Program-made: the position numbers and the translations under genes
Shown here: piece by piece, positions 1 through 7,360 of the stretch
Numbering within the stretch: position 1 is the first letter of the stretch
Layout of the letters: each line of letters begins with the position of its first letter
Source: Nocardioides sp. 503
GTDB lineage: Bacteria > Actinomycetota > Actinomycetes > Propionibacteriales > Nocardioidaceae
DNA length: 64,000 bases
Direction: 5' to 3'
Assembly (NCBI RefSeq): GCF_004522095.1
Contig: NZ_SPUI01000004.1
Coordinates: 659,593 to 723,592, forward strand
The notes under the pieces: generated by a model
Told to the model about the DNA's origin: nothing
Databases searched by the model: none
Seen by the model: the letters and a program-made list of their open reading frames with translations, nothing else

Positions 1-46
1 CGATGTTCGACGGTCACGCCTGACCCTGTTCCGACTCCGCCTCGCC

Positions 47-52
47 TAGGGT
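47..52 (+). promoter_or_regulatory. -10 box (TAGGGT) of a leaderless promoter
   Basis: TAGGGT lies six bases before the ATG at 59, the usual distance from a -10 box to a transcript that begins at the start codon in actinobacteria. There is no purine-rich ribosome binding site in front of the ATG, which supports leaderless translation of the ABC ATPase. No convincing -35 box is visible in the 46 bases available. Confidence 0.5.
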
Positions 53-58
53 CGCCGG

Positions 59-1033
59 ATGACCTCGGACCTCGCCGTCGAAGCCGTCGGGCTCCAGCGC
101 ACCTTCGTCACGCACACCGGGGTGCTGCGCCGTGTCCGCAAGGACGTCGAGGCGGTCAAGGGCGTCTCCTTCCACCTCGAGCGCGGTGAGCTGTTCGGCC
201 TGCTCGGCCCCAACGGCGCCGGCAAGACGACCACGATCAAGATGCTCATCACGCTGCTGCTGCCCACCGGCGGCAGTGCCCGGGTGCTCGGTCACGACGT
301 GGTCGACGACGTGCGAGAGGTGCGCCGCCGCATCGGCTACGTCTTCGGCGGCGACCGCGGCCTCTACGAGCGGCTCTCGGCCCGCGACAACCTGCGCTAC
401 TTCTCCGAGCTCTACGGCGTCGACCCGCGCCGCCAGAAGGCGCGGATCGCCGAGCTCCTCGAGCTCGTGGGCCTGACCGGCCGCGAGCACGAGCGGGTCG
501 AGGGCTTCTCCCGCGGCATGCGTCAGCGGCTGCACATCGCCCGCGGGCTGCTGCACGACCCCGACGTCCTGTTCCTCGACGAGCCCTCCATCGGCATCGA
601 CCCGGTCGGCGCGCGCGAGCTGCGCGCCACGATCGGCTCGCTCACCGACGTGGGCAAGACGGTGCTCCTCACGACGCACTACATGTTCGAGGCCGACGAG
701 CTGTGCGACCGGATCGCGGTGATCCGCTCCGGCGAGATCGTGGCCGAGGGGACGCCCACGCAGCTGAAGGGGCTGGTCACGGCCGGCCGGGTGCTCGAGG
801 TCGAGACCTACGGTGTGGCGCCCGAGGCCGTCGCCGCGGCGACCGCCGTACCGGGGGTGCGGTCGGTGCTCGCCGAGGACCGCGGCCAGCAGCAGGTGCT
901 GATCGTCCAGGTCGAGCCGGGCGCCGAGGTCACGCAGGCGGTCCTCGCCTCGCTGGGCGCCGCCCGCGTCGGGCGGGTCTCGGCGCGCGAGCCGACCCTG
1001 GAGGACGCCTACGTCCAGCTGGTCACCGGATGA
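59..1033 (+). CDS. ABC transporter ATP-binding protein, DrrA-like
   Basis: This 324 aa protein is the ATPase of a drug/lipid-type ABC exporter and should energise the two membrane proteins encoded next. The Walker A motif GPNGAGKTTT is near residue 50 and the Walker B LFLDEPSIGIDP near residue 175. The signature loop is the degenerate FSRGMRQR rather than LSGGQ, as is common in ABC-2/DrrA ATPases, and the switch histidine is in LLTTHYM. The C-terminal ~80 residues form the extra domain typical of DrrA/CcmA-like ATPases. The start is supported by the leaderless -10 box at 47-52. The stop overlaps the ATG of the next gene (ATGA), so the three genes are translationally coupled. The substrate cannot be read from the sequence. 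Confidence 0.9.
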   Translation: MTSDLAVEAVGLQRTFVTHTGVLRRVRKDVEAVKGVSFHLERGELFGLLGPNGAGKTTTIKMLITLLLPTGGSARVLGHDVVDDVREVRRRIGYVFGGDRGLYERLSARDNLRYFSELYGVDPRRQKARIAELLELVGLTGREHERVEGFSRGMRQRLHIARGLLHDPDVLFLDEPSIGIDPVGARELRATIGSLTDVGKTVLLTTHYMFEADELCDRIAVIRSGEIVAEGTPTQLKGLVTAGRVLEVETYGVAPEAVAAATAVPGVRSVLAEDRGQQQVLIVQVEPGAEVTQAVLASLGAARVGRVSAREPTLEDAYVQLVTG

Positions 1034-1803
1034 GGGCGCTCCTGCACCAGCAGTGGACGTGCTACAAGCTGCAGCTCAAGGTGCTGTCGACGTCGGCGTT
1101 CGAGGGCTTCCTCGCGGTGCTGTTCCCGCTCATGTTCGCCTCGGCCGCGCTGCTCATCTACCGCGTCCAGGACGACCCCGAGAGCATGCAGTACGCCGGC
1201 CTGGGCGCCGCGATCATGGGCATGTGGACCGCGCAGGGGGTGGTCGCCGCCTCCATGCTGTCGCGCGAGCGCTGGGCCGGGACCCTCGAGCTCGTCGTCG
1301 CCTCACCGGCGGGGCTCGGCCGCGTGCTGGTGCCGGCCACCCTGGCCATGTCGACGATCGGCCTCTACTGCGTCGTCGCCACCATCGCCTGGGAGCGCTG
1401 GGTCTTCGACCTCCGGCTCGAGATCAGCAGCTGGCCGCTCTTCGTGCTGTCGGTGCTCCTGACCGCGCTCACCCTCGCGCTGGTCGGCTACTTCATCGCC
1501 GTCACCACCACCCGCTACCGCTACTCCGGCACGCTCGGCGCCGCGCTGGAGTACCCCGGCTGGATCCTGTGCGGCTTCCTGATCCCGGTGGCGAGCCTGC
1601 CCGCCGTGCTCCAGCCGCTGTCGTGGGCGATCCCGACCACCTGGGGCATGGCGGCGATCCGCTCGTCGGCCGACGGCGGCAGCCCCTGGGGCGACCTGGC
1701 CGCGTGCGCCGCGACCGGGGCGGTCTACGCCGTCCTCGCCGCCTGGCTGGGCAGCCGGCTGGTCGAGTCCGCCCGGCGCCACGCGACCCTGGCGCTGACG
1801 TGA
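1030..1803 (+). CDS. ABC-2 type permease, first membrane subunit
   Basis: This 257 aa integral membrane protein has about six hydrophobic segments and the ABC2_membrane/DrrB layout. It is expected to form the exporter channel as a heterodimer with the next protein. The ATG at 1030 overlaps the stop of the ATPase gene by four bases, and the reading frame gives a normal permease N-terminus (MRALLHQQWTCYKLQ). Longer in-frame extensions upstream lie inside the ATPase gene and are rejected. Its end overlaps the start of the second permease. Specific cargo is unknown. Confidence 0.85.
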   Translation: MRALLHQQWTCYKLQLKVLSTSAFEGFLAVLFPLMFASAALLIYRVQDDPESMQYAGLGAAIMGMWTAQGVVAASMLSRERWAGTLELVVASPAGLGRVLVPATLAMSTIGLYCVVATIAWERWVFDLRLEISSWPLFVLSVLLTALTLALVGYFIAVTTTRYRYSGTLGAALEYPGWILCGFLIPVASLPAVLQPLSWAIPTTWGMAAIRSSADGGSPWGDLAACAATGAVYAVLAAWLGSRLVESARRHATLALT

Positions 1804-2585
1804 CGTCGCTGCGGATCTTCGTCATCGGCGGTCTGATGAGCTACCGCGCGCTGTTCGGCTGGCTCAAGCCCGGCATCCTCATCCCGACCCTGGTCTTCAC
1901 GCCGATCTGCCAGATCCTGCTGTTCGCCTACATCGGGCGCAGCGCGGGCGTGGGGGACGACGAGTTCTACGTCATCGGCAACGCGCTCAACTACGCGGCG
2001 ATCCCCTGCCTGTTCGCCATGAGCTTCACCATCGAGGGCGAGCGCCAGGGCGGCACCCTCGGGATCGTCCTCACCACGCCGGCGCGTCGTCTGCCGCTCT
2101 TCCTCGGCCGGGCCCTCCCCGTGGTCGTGAACGGCTGGGCCGTCGCCATGATCGGCGTGGTCGGGGGAGCGCTGCTGCTCGACGTGCACATCCCCGGCGG
2201 CGCGTGGCCATCGATCGTGCTGGCTGTGGTCGTCACGTCGGCCTCGTGCACGGGGCTGGGGCTGGCGATGGGGGCGGTGACGCTGCGGGTGCGCCAGGGC
2301 TCGACCATCGCCAACGTGGTCTTCTGCGTCCTGCTGGTGTTCTCGGGGGTCAACGTCGCGCAGTCGGACCTGCCGGGATGGATGGCCGCTGTCGGCGACT
2401 GGCTGCCGCTCACCCACGGGATCCAGGCGGCGCGGCTGCTCGCCGACGGCAGCGGCCTCGGCGCGGTCGACGGTCTGCTGCTGCGCGAGACGGGGATCGG
2501 CCTGCTCTACACGGTCGCGGGCCTGGCCCTCCTGCGCTTCTTCGAGGACGAGAGCCGGCGCAGCGCCAGCCTCGACCGCGTCTGA
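1800..2585 (+). CDS. ABC-2 type permease, second membrane subunit
   Basis: This 261 aa membrane protein has six predicted helices and the conserved ABC-2 pattern in its last third (a hydrophobic stretch ending LPGWMAAVGDWLPLTHGIQA, the usual P-x-x-x-P/LT-G region). It starts at a GTG that overlaps the stop of the first permease (GTGA). It completes a DrrA-DrrB-DrrC-like exporter operon. The C-terminus is short and basic (RRSASLDRV), placing it in the cytoplasm. Function beyond export is not assignable. Confidence 0.83.
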   Translation: MTSLRIFVIGGLMSYRALFGWLKPGILIPTLVFTPICQILLFAYIGRSAGVGDDEFYVIGNALNYAAIPCLFAMSFTIEGERQGGTLGIVLTTPARRLPLFLGRALPVVVNGWAVAMIGVVGGALLLDVHIPGGAWPSIVLAVVVTSASCTGLGLAMGAVTLRVRQGSTIANVVFCVLLVFSGVNVAQSDLPGWMAAVGDWLPLTHGIQAARLLADGSGLGAVDGLLLRETGIGLLYTVAGLALLRFFEDESRRSASLDRV

Positions 2586-2613
2586 CGATTGGCGCCGTGC
2601 CCGGCGCGTTGTC

Positions 2614-2619
2614 TAAGAT
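2614..2619 (+). promoter_or_regulatory. Candidate -10 box (TAAGAT) for rplY
   Basis: TAAGAT matches the actinobacterial TAnnnT -10 pattern. A TTGGCG at 2589-2594 could serve as a -35, but the 19-base gap is slightly long. The resulting transcript would carry a leader of about 125 bases before rplY. Confidence 0.4.
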
Positions 2620-2748
2620 CGGCAAGTTGCCTCGGCGAGGGAGCCTCCAGCTCCGTGATCGACAGGGCCGGCCTTTTCGAAGCCGCGCTGTCGCGCGGCT
2701 TTCGTGCTCTCCGCCCCGGCCCCACACGCCCACGCATAGGAGAGCCAC
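2620..2748 (+). promoter_or_regulatory. Structured 5' leader of rplY
   Basis: The leader contains a small hairpin, CCTCGGCGAGG (2631-2641), and a strong perfect hairpin with 9-bp arms (AAGCCGCGC at 2680-2688, its complement at 2693-2701) closed by a four-base loop. No long uridine run follows. Such leaders are commonly used for autogenous control of ribosomal proteins, and L25 binds 5S rRNA loop E. Autoregulation here is an inference. The ribosome binding site GGAGAG sits at 2739-2744. Confidence 0.4.
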
Positions 2749-3435
2749 ATGTCTGACGCAGAGAAGATCCAGGCCGAGTCCCGCACCGAGTTCGGCAAGG
2801 GCGCGGCCCGCCGCATCCGCCGCGAGAACAAGGTCCCGGCGGTCGTCTACGGCCACGGCAACGACCCGATCCACATCACCCTGCCGGGCCACGCCACGAT
2901 GATGGCCCTCAAGCACGGCGGCGCGAACTCCGTCCTCGAGCTCGACATCGAGGGCACCAGCCAGCTCGCCCTGACCCGTGAGGTCCAGGTCGACCCGATC
3001 CGCCGCACGCTGGAGCACATCGACTTCGTCGCCGTCCGCCGCGGCGAGAAGGTCACCGTCGACGTGCCCGTCAACCTCGTCGGCGAGGCCGTGCGCGAGA
3101 CCCTGGTCGTCACCGAGAACGCCACCGTCCAGCTCGAGGCCGAGGCCACGCACATCCCCGAGCAGATCGACATCGACATCGAGGGCGCCACCGCCGGCAC
3201 CCAGATCCTCGCCTCCGACCTCAAGCTGCCGTCGGGCTCGACGCTGCTGATCGACCCGGAGACCCTCATCGTCAACGTCACCGAGCAGATCTCCGCCGAG
3301 GCCCTCGAGGCCGAGCTGGAGGAGGCCGAGGCCGAGGCCGGCATCGAGCGCGAGGAGTCCGACGAGGACGCCGCCGCGACCGAGGCTGCCGAGGGCGACG
3401 CCCCCGCCGAGGACGCCCCGGCCGACAGCGAGTGA
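2749..3435 (+). CDS. rplY: 50S ribosomal protein bL25 (Ctc/TL5 form)
   Basis: This 228 aa protein belongs to the long CTC/TL5 form of bL25, which binds 5S rRNA in the large subunit. The N-terminal ~95 residues are the 5S-binding domain (RTEFGKGAARRIRRENKVPAVVYG). Residues ~100-185 form the TL5 C-terminal beta domain. The last ~45 residues are a highly acidic tail rich in Glu, Asp and Ala, typical of actinobacterial members. The ATG is preceded by GGAGAG at good spacing. pth follows, and rplY-pth adjacency is a conserved actinobacterial pairing. Confidence 0.95.
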   Translation: MSDAEKIQAESRTEFGKGAARRIRRENKVPAVVYGHGNDPIHITLPGHATMMALKHGGANSVLELDIEGTSQLALTREVQVDPIRRTLEHIDFVAVRRGEKVTVDVPVNLVGEAVRETLVVTENATVQLEAEATHIPEQIDIDIEGATAGTQILASDLKLPSGSTLLIDPETLIVNVTEQISAEALEAELEEAEAEAGIEREESDEDAAATEAAEGDAPAEDAPADSE

Positions 3436-3518
3436 TCCGTCGGCTCAGGTGGTACCTGGGCCGACTCATCTCACCCGTCTCGGCCACCGCCGAGACTCCC
3501 GCCGAGGAGGGCCCAGCC

Positions 3519-4112
3519 GTGACCACCGCCGATCTCTGGCTCGTGGTCGGGCTGGGCAACCCCGGTGAGAAGTACGCCGGCCACCGGCACAACATCGGCT
3601 ACCTCGTCCTCGACGAGCTGGCCCGCCGCCTCGGCGGCTCGTTCCGCGCCCACAAGACCGGCCGCTCCGACGTGGTCGAGGCCCGGCTGGGCCCGCCGGG
3701 CGCCGAGGGCCCGCGGGTGGTCCTGGCCCGCCCCCGCTCCTACATGAACGAGGTCGGCGGCCCGGTCAAGGCGCTCGTGACCTTCTACAAGGTGCCTCCG
3801 GAGCGGATCATCGCGATCCACGACGAGCTGGACATCGCCTTCGGCACCCTGCGCAGCAAGCTCGGTGGCGGCGACAACGGCCACAACGGACTGAAGTCGA
3901 TGCGCTCCTCGCTCGGCACCGGCGACTTCTACCGGGTCCGCGCCGGCATCGGCCGCCCCCCGGGCCGCCAGGACGTCGCCGACTTCGTGCTCTCCGACTA
4001 CAGCAAGGTCGAGCGCAAGGAGCTGCCCTTCCAGGTCGACACCGCCGCCGACGCCGTGGAGTCCCTCGTCCTCGAGGGCCTCGAGCGCACCCAGCAGCGC
4101 TACAACTCCTGA
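3519..4112 (+). CDS. pth: Peptidyl-tRNA hydrolase
   Basis: This 197 aa cytosolic enzyme hydrolyses the ester of peptidyl-tRNA released by stalled ribosomes. It has the family signature VVGLGNPGEKYAGHRHNIGY with the catalytic histidine in HRHN, and downstream the conserved YMNEVGG and HDELD motifs. The start chosen is the GTG at 3519, which has GAGGAGGG eight bases upstream and gives the usual family length. A GTG at 3432 that overlaps the rplY stop would add 29 unconserved residues. Co-transcription with rplY is likely because only 83 bases separate them. Confidence 0.95.
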   Translation: MTTADLWLVVGLGNPGEKYAGHRHNIGYLVLDELARRLGGSFRAHKTGRSDVVEARLGPPGAEGPRVVLARPRSYMNEVGGPVKALVTFYKVPPERIIAIHDELDIAFGTLRSKLGGGDNGHNGLKSMRSSLGTGDFYRVRAGIGRPPGRQDVADFVLSDYSKVERKELPFQVDTAADAVESLVLEGLERTQQRYNS

Positions 4113-4123
4113 CCCACCCTTCC

Positions 4124-4179
4124 GGGGGTCTCGACGGTCGCTCGTCGCTGGTGCTCCTCGCTGCTCGACCACCGGTGGT
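4124..4179. repeat. Intergenic repeat, copy related to 63308-63363
   Basis: The stretch from GGGGGTCTCGACG to ACCACCGGTGGT recurs in reverse orientation at 63308-63363 and in shortened form at 63538-63567. It is rich in alternating GCTC and CGCT blocks. This looks like a dispersed intergenic element of the host genus. The palindrome ACCACCGGTGGT (4168-4179) ends it. Confidence 0.75.
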
Positions 4180-4193
4180 GGGGCTGCGGTCGT

Positions 4194-4199
4194 TAGGGT
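4194..4199 (+). promoter_or_regulatory. -10 box (TAGGGT), leaderless promoter
   Basis: TAGGGT ends seven bases before the GTG at 4207 and is identical to the box before the first gene of the window. There is no ribosome binding site in between, so the transcript probably begins at or near the start codon. This favours GTG 4207 over the in-frame GTG at 4198, which overlaps the box. Confidence 0.5.
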
Positions 4200-4206
4200 G
4201 GCTCCC

Positions 4207-5016
4207 GTGACTTTCGAAGCCGGCACCCCGCCCGAGGCAGCAGCCACCGACGACCACGTGCTGGCCACCTGGCTGGCCGAGGAGGCCGGGCGTCGGCTGC
4301 TCGAGGTGCGGGCCGAGGGGCTCGAGGGCAAGGAGCTCAAGGACGCCGGGGACGCCGCGGCCCACGAGCTGCTGGTGGCGCTGCTGGCCGAGCACCGGCC
4401 CGACGACTCGGTGCTCTCCGAGGAGGGCAAGGACGACAAGGCGCGGCTCGACGCCGACGCCGTGTGGATCGTCGACCCGCTCGACGGGACGAGGGAGTTC
4501 TCCGAGCCGCCGCGCGACGACTGGGCCGTGCACGTGGCCCTGTGGGAGCGCACCCCCGACGGCGAGCACGACGGCGAGCTGACGGCCGGCGCGGTCGCCC
4601 AGCCCGCGCTGGGGGAGACCTTCCACACCGGCCAGCCCCCCGTCGTACCGCCCTCGACCTCGGCGCGCCCGCGCATCGCGGTGTCGCGCAGCCGCCCGCC
4701 GGCGTTCGTGCAGGCGCTGGCCGAGGAGATCGACGCCGAGCTGGTCCCGATGGGGTCGGCCGGGGTCAAGGTGATGTCCGTGGTCCGCGACGTCACCGAC
4801 GCCTACGTGCACGCCGGCGGGCAGTACGAGTGGGACTCCGCCGCCCCGGTCGCGGTCGCCCAGGCGGCCGGGCTGTTCACCAGCCGCATCGACGGCTCGC
4901 CGCTGCTCTACAACCAGGACGACGTCTACCTGCCCGACCTGATCGTCTGCCGCCCCGAGCTGGCCGAGCAGATCCTGGAGTTCGTGGAGCGCCACGGGGT
5001 CACCTCCGCCGGCTGA
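4207..5016 (+). CDS. cysQ: 3'(2'),5'-bisphosphate nucleotidase / inositol monophosphatase family protein
   Basis: This 269 aa Li+-sensitive Mg2+-dependent phosphatase fold protein belongs to the IMPase superfamily. Metal-binding motifs are present: EEGKDD (first Glu-Glu), DPLDGTREF (the DPxDGT motif near residue 94) and the late WDSAAPVAVAQAAG near residue 212. The closest actinobacterial type is CysQ, which removes the 3'-phosphate from PAP during sulfate assimilation. Inositol or fructose bisphosphate phosphatase activity cannot be excluded from sequence alone. Start GTG 4207 is supported by the leaderless -10 box. It stands alone, with a promoter region downstream for the pst-like cassette. 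Confidence 0.8.
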   Translation: MTFEAGTPPEAAATDDHVLATWLAEEAGRRLLEVRAEGLEGKELKDAGDAAAHELLVALLAEHRPDDSVLSEEGKDDKARLDADAVWIVDPLDGTREFSEPPRDDWAVHVALWERTPDGEHDGELTAGAVAQPALGETFHTGQPPVVPPSTSARPRIAVSRSRPPAFVQALAEEIDAELVPMGSAGVKVMSVVRDVTDAYVHAGGQYEWDSAAPVAVAQAAGLFTSRIDGSPLLYNQDDVYLPDLIVCRPELAEQILEFVERHGVTSAG

Positions 5017-5082
5017 GCCGCACCGTCCCGCGCCGCTCGGCGCGACTTCGTGGACGGATTCTCGAAAACGCCACCAAAGGCG

Positions 5083-5111
5083 TCAATCTCTATTACTCTC
5101 ATCGAGATTGA
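5083..5111. promoter_or_regulatory. Inverted repeat in the control region of pst-like cassette 1
   Basis: TCAATCTC (5083-5090) and GAGATTGA (5104-5111) are perfect 8-bp inverted arms separated by 13 bases of low GC. Immediately upstream, ACGCC (5068-5072) and GGCGT (5079-5083) form a second small inverted repeat, which might be the end of the cysQ transcript. The 8-bp arms lie about 90 bases before the pstC start, a typical place for an operator. No PHO box (GTTCACC direct repeats) is visible here. Confidence 0.45.
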
Positions 5112-5198
5112 TGCTTCGGGGTGCACCGACGTTCGATCAGTGGGGGGACCGCTCGGGATGGTCGCCACCGATCTCCGTCTCGAGAAGGACCCCAGCAG

Positions 5199-6248
5199 AT
5201 GCCAGGACAGGTGTCCCCGACCCCGGTGCAGGTCGGCCCACCAGGCGACCCGTCGACCGGTGAGGAGGTCCCTCGTCGGGTCTCGTCGCGCTACTCGCTG
5301 CAGGACCAGGTGTTCATCCACGGCGTGCGCGCCGTCGGCTACCTGGTGCTGGTCATCGTGTCCTCCATCGGGCTGTTCCTGGGCATCCAGTCGGTGCCCA
5401 CGCTCCAGCACTACGGCCTGTCGTTCTTCACCGAGTTCCGCTGGCTGCCCAGCCAGGACGTCATCGGCATCTCCGGGGTCGTGGTGGGCACGGTCCAGGT
5501 GGCCCTCATCGCCCTCGTCTTCGCGGTGCCGCTGGCGGTCCTGACCGCGCTCTTCATCACCGACTGGGCGCCGGCCAGGCTGCGTCCCACCCTCGTCCGG
5601 GTGGTCGACCTCATGGCGGCGGTCCCCGGCATCGTGTTCGGCCTGTGGGTGCTGTTCGTGGTCCAGCCGCACGCGACCGAGGTCGCCCACTGGATCAGCA
5701 AGTACTTCGGGTGGTTCCCGCTGTTCCACGTCCGCACCGACGTCGACTACCCGATCTGGAACCAGGCGCCGGGCTACCCGTCGTACGCCGGGTCCGCCTT
5801 CATCGCGGCCATCGCGGTCGCGATGATGATCTTCCCGATGGCCACGTCGGTCATGCGCGAGGTGTTCGGCGAGGCCCCGTTGGGGGAGAAGGAGGCCGCG
5901 CTCGCGCTCGGCGCCACTCGATGGGCGATGGTCCGCACCGTCGTGCTGCCCTTCGGCCGGAGCGGGGTCGTCGGCGGCACCATGCTCGCGCTCGGCCGCG
6001 CCCTCGGCGAGACCATCTCGGTGGTCCTGGTCATCTCGCAGACCTTCGAGATCAAGCCCTACGTGCTGGAGTCCGGCACGTCGACGATCTCCTCCCTGAT
6101 CGCCTCGAGCTTCAAGGAGGCCTCGCCGGCCCAGCTCTCGGCCCTGCTGACCGCGGGCTTCGTGCTGTTCTGCATGACGCTCCTCGTCAACAGCCTCGCC
6201 GCGGTGATCGTCTCCCGCTCGCGGGGCCGGGAGGTGACGGACCTGTGA
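5199..6248 (+). CDS. pstC: Phosphate-type ABC transporter permease PstC, cassette 1
   Basis: This 349 aa inner-membrane subunit has about six helices and the binding-protein-dependent permease loop GEKEAALALGATRWAMVRTV, which docks onto PstB. PstC proteins pair with PstA to form the channel of the Pst phosphate importer. The N-terminal ~40 residues are hydrophilic and cytoplasmic. The ATG at 5199 is preceded by GAGAAGGA and is preferred over an upstream GTG (5121) whose extra residues are low-complexity. The gene opens an eight-gene cassette. The stop overlaps the next start. A specificity other than phosphate is possible because several partners are unusual. Confidence 0.9.
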   Translation: MPGQVSPTPVQVGPPGDPSTGEEVPRRVSSRYSLQDQVFIHGVRAVGYLVLVIVSSIGLFLGIQSVPTLQHYGLSFFTEFRWLPSQDVIGISGVVVGTVQVALIALVFAVPLAVLTALFITDWAPARLRPTLVRVVDLMAAVPGIVFGLWVLFVVQPHATEVAHWISKYFGWFPLFHVRTDVDYPIWNQAPGYPSYAGSAFIAAIAVAMMIFPMATSVMREVFGEAPLGEKEAALALGATRWAMVRTVVLPFGRSGVVGGTMLALGRALGETISVVLVISQTFEIKPYVLESGTSTISSLIASSFKEASPAQLSALLTAGFVLFCMTLLVNSLAAVIVSRSRGREVTDL

Positions 6249-7360
6249 CGCAGACGCTGACCGACCGCCCGCGGGGTCCTGTGCGCCTCGCCGAGGCCAC
6301 CGCCACCGCCGACCCGCGCCCCGAGCCCCTGCGCCGCACCAGCGGCCGCACCCGCGAGGACCTGCTGACCTTCCTCGGCGCCGTCGCGGCGTCCCTGGCG
6401 ACCACCTGGGTCTTCTACACCCAGGTCCTGCCGTTCGAGGGCACGATCGGCTTCGTCGTCGTCTGGTACGTCGCCCTCGTGACCTTCTACGCCGTCCTGA
6501 CCGGTCTCACCCAGCCGTGGGAGGTCGTCGTCGACCGCGTGGTGACCACCGCCGTGGTCGCGGCCCCCACCTTGGTCGCCCTGGCCCTGGCCAGCGTCGT
6601 CCTCATGACCGTGGTCAAGGGCCTGCCCGCGCTGCACCACGCCAACTTCCTCACCCAGGACATGTCCGGCGTGCGCGCCGACGACCCGTTCACCAAGGGC
6701 GGGATCCTGCACGCCCTCGTGGGCACGCTGATCGAGGTCACCATCGCCGTGGGCATCGCGATGCCGCTGGGCGTCGCCACGGCGGTCTACATGTCCGAGG
6801 TCGGCGGACGCGGGGCCCGCCTGGTGCGCACCGTGGTCGAGGCCATGACCGCCCTGCCCTCGATCGTCGCGGGCCTGTTCATCTACACCATCTGCCTGGT
6901 CTACCTCGGCATGCCGGCCAGCGGCCTGGCGGCCGGGCTCGCCCTCGCGACGATGGCGCTGCCGATCATGGCCCGCGCCAGCTACGTCGTGCTGGGCGTC
7001 GTGCCCGGCGGCCTGCGTGAGGCGTCGTACGCGCTGGGCGCGGGGCGCTGGCAGACCGTGTGGAAGGTGGTGCTGCCCACCGCCCGGCCCGGCCTCGCGA
7101 CCGCGCTGATCCTGGGCGTCGCACGCGCCGTCGGCGAGACGGCGCCCGTGCTGCTGACGTCCGGCGCCTCGACGTACTTCAACTCCAACCCGGTGCAGGA
7201 CCCCATGAACTCCCTGCCCCTCTACATCTACGCCTCGATCTCGTCGGGCAGCCCCCAGATGGAGGACCGCGCGTACGCCGCCGCCGCGGTCCTGCTGATG
7301 GTCGTCCTGACGCTGTTCGTGCTCGCCCGGCTCGTCGCCGGCGGAAGGAAGACCCGATGA
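6245..7360 (+). CDS. pstA: Phosphate-type ABC transporter permease PstA, cassette 1
   Basis: This 371 aa partner permease carries the PstA hallmarks GGILHALVGTLIE, MTALPSIVAGLFIY and the coupling loop VPGGLREASYALGAGRWQTV, followed by PTARPGLATA. Relative to standard PstA (~280-300 aa) it has an N-terminal extension of ~90 residues containing two extra hydrophobic segments. The GTG at 6245 overlaps the pstC stop (GTGA). Its own stop overlaps the ATG of the PstS-like gene, so pstC, pstA and the binding protein are tightly coupled. Confidence 0.9.
   Translation: MTQTLTDRPRGPVRLAEATATADPRPEPLRRTSGRTREDLLTFLGAVAASLATTWVFYTQVLPFEGTIGFVVVWYVALVTFYAVLTGLTQPWEVVVDRVVTTAVVAAPTLVALALASVVLMTVVKGLPALHHANFLTQDMSGVRADDPFTKGGILHALVGTLIEVTIAVGIAMPLGVATAVYMSEVGGRGARLVRTVVEAMTALPSIVAGLFIYTICLVYLGMPASGLAAGLALATMALPIMARASYVVLGVVPGGLREASYALGAGRWQTVWKVVLPTARPGLATALILGVARAVGETAPVLLTSGASTYFNSNPVQDPMNSLPLYIYASISSGSPQMEDRAYAAAAVLLMVVLTLFVLARLVAGGRKTR

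Noticed and set aside
5017..5198. PHO box upstream of cassette 1
   Set aside because: No GTTCACC-type direct repeats were found on either strand in this gap.
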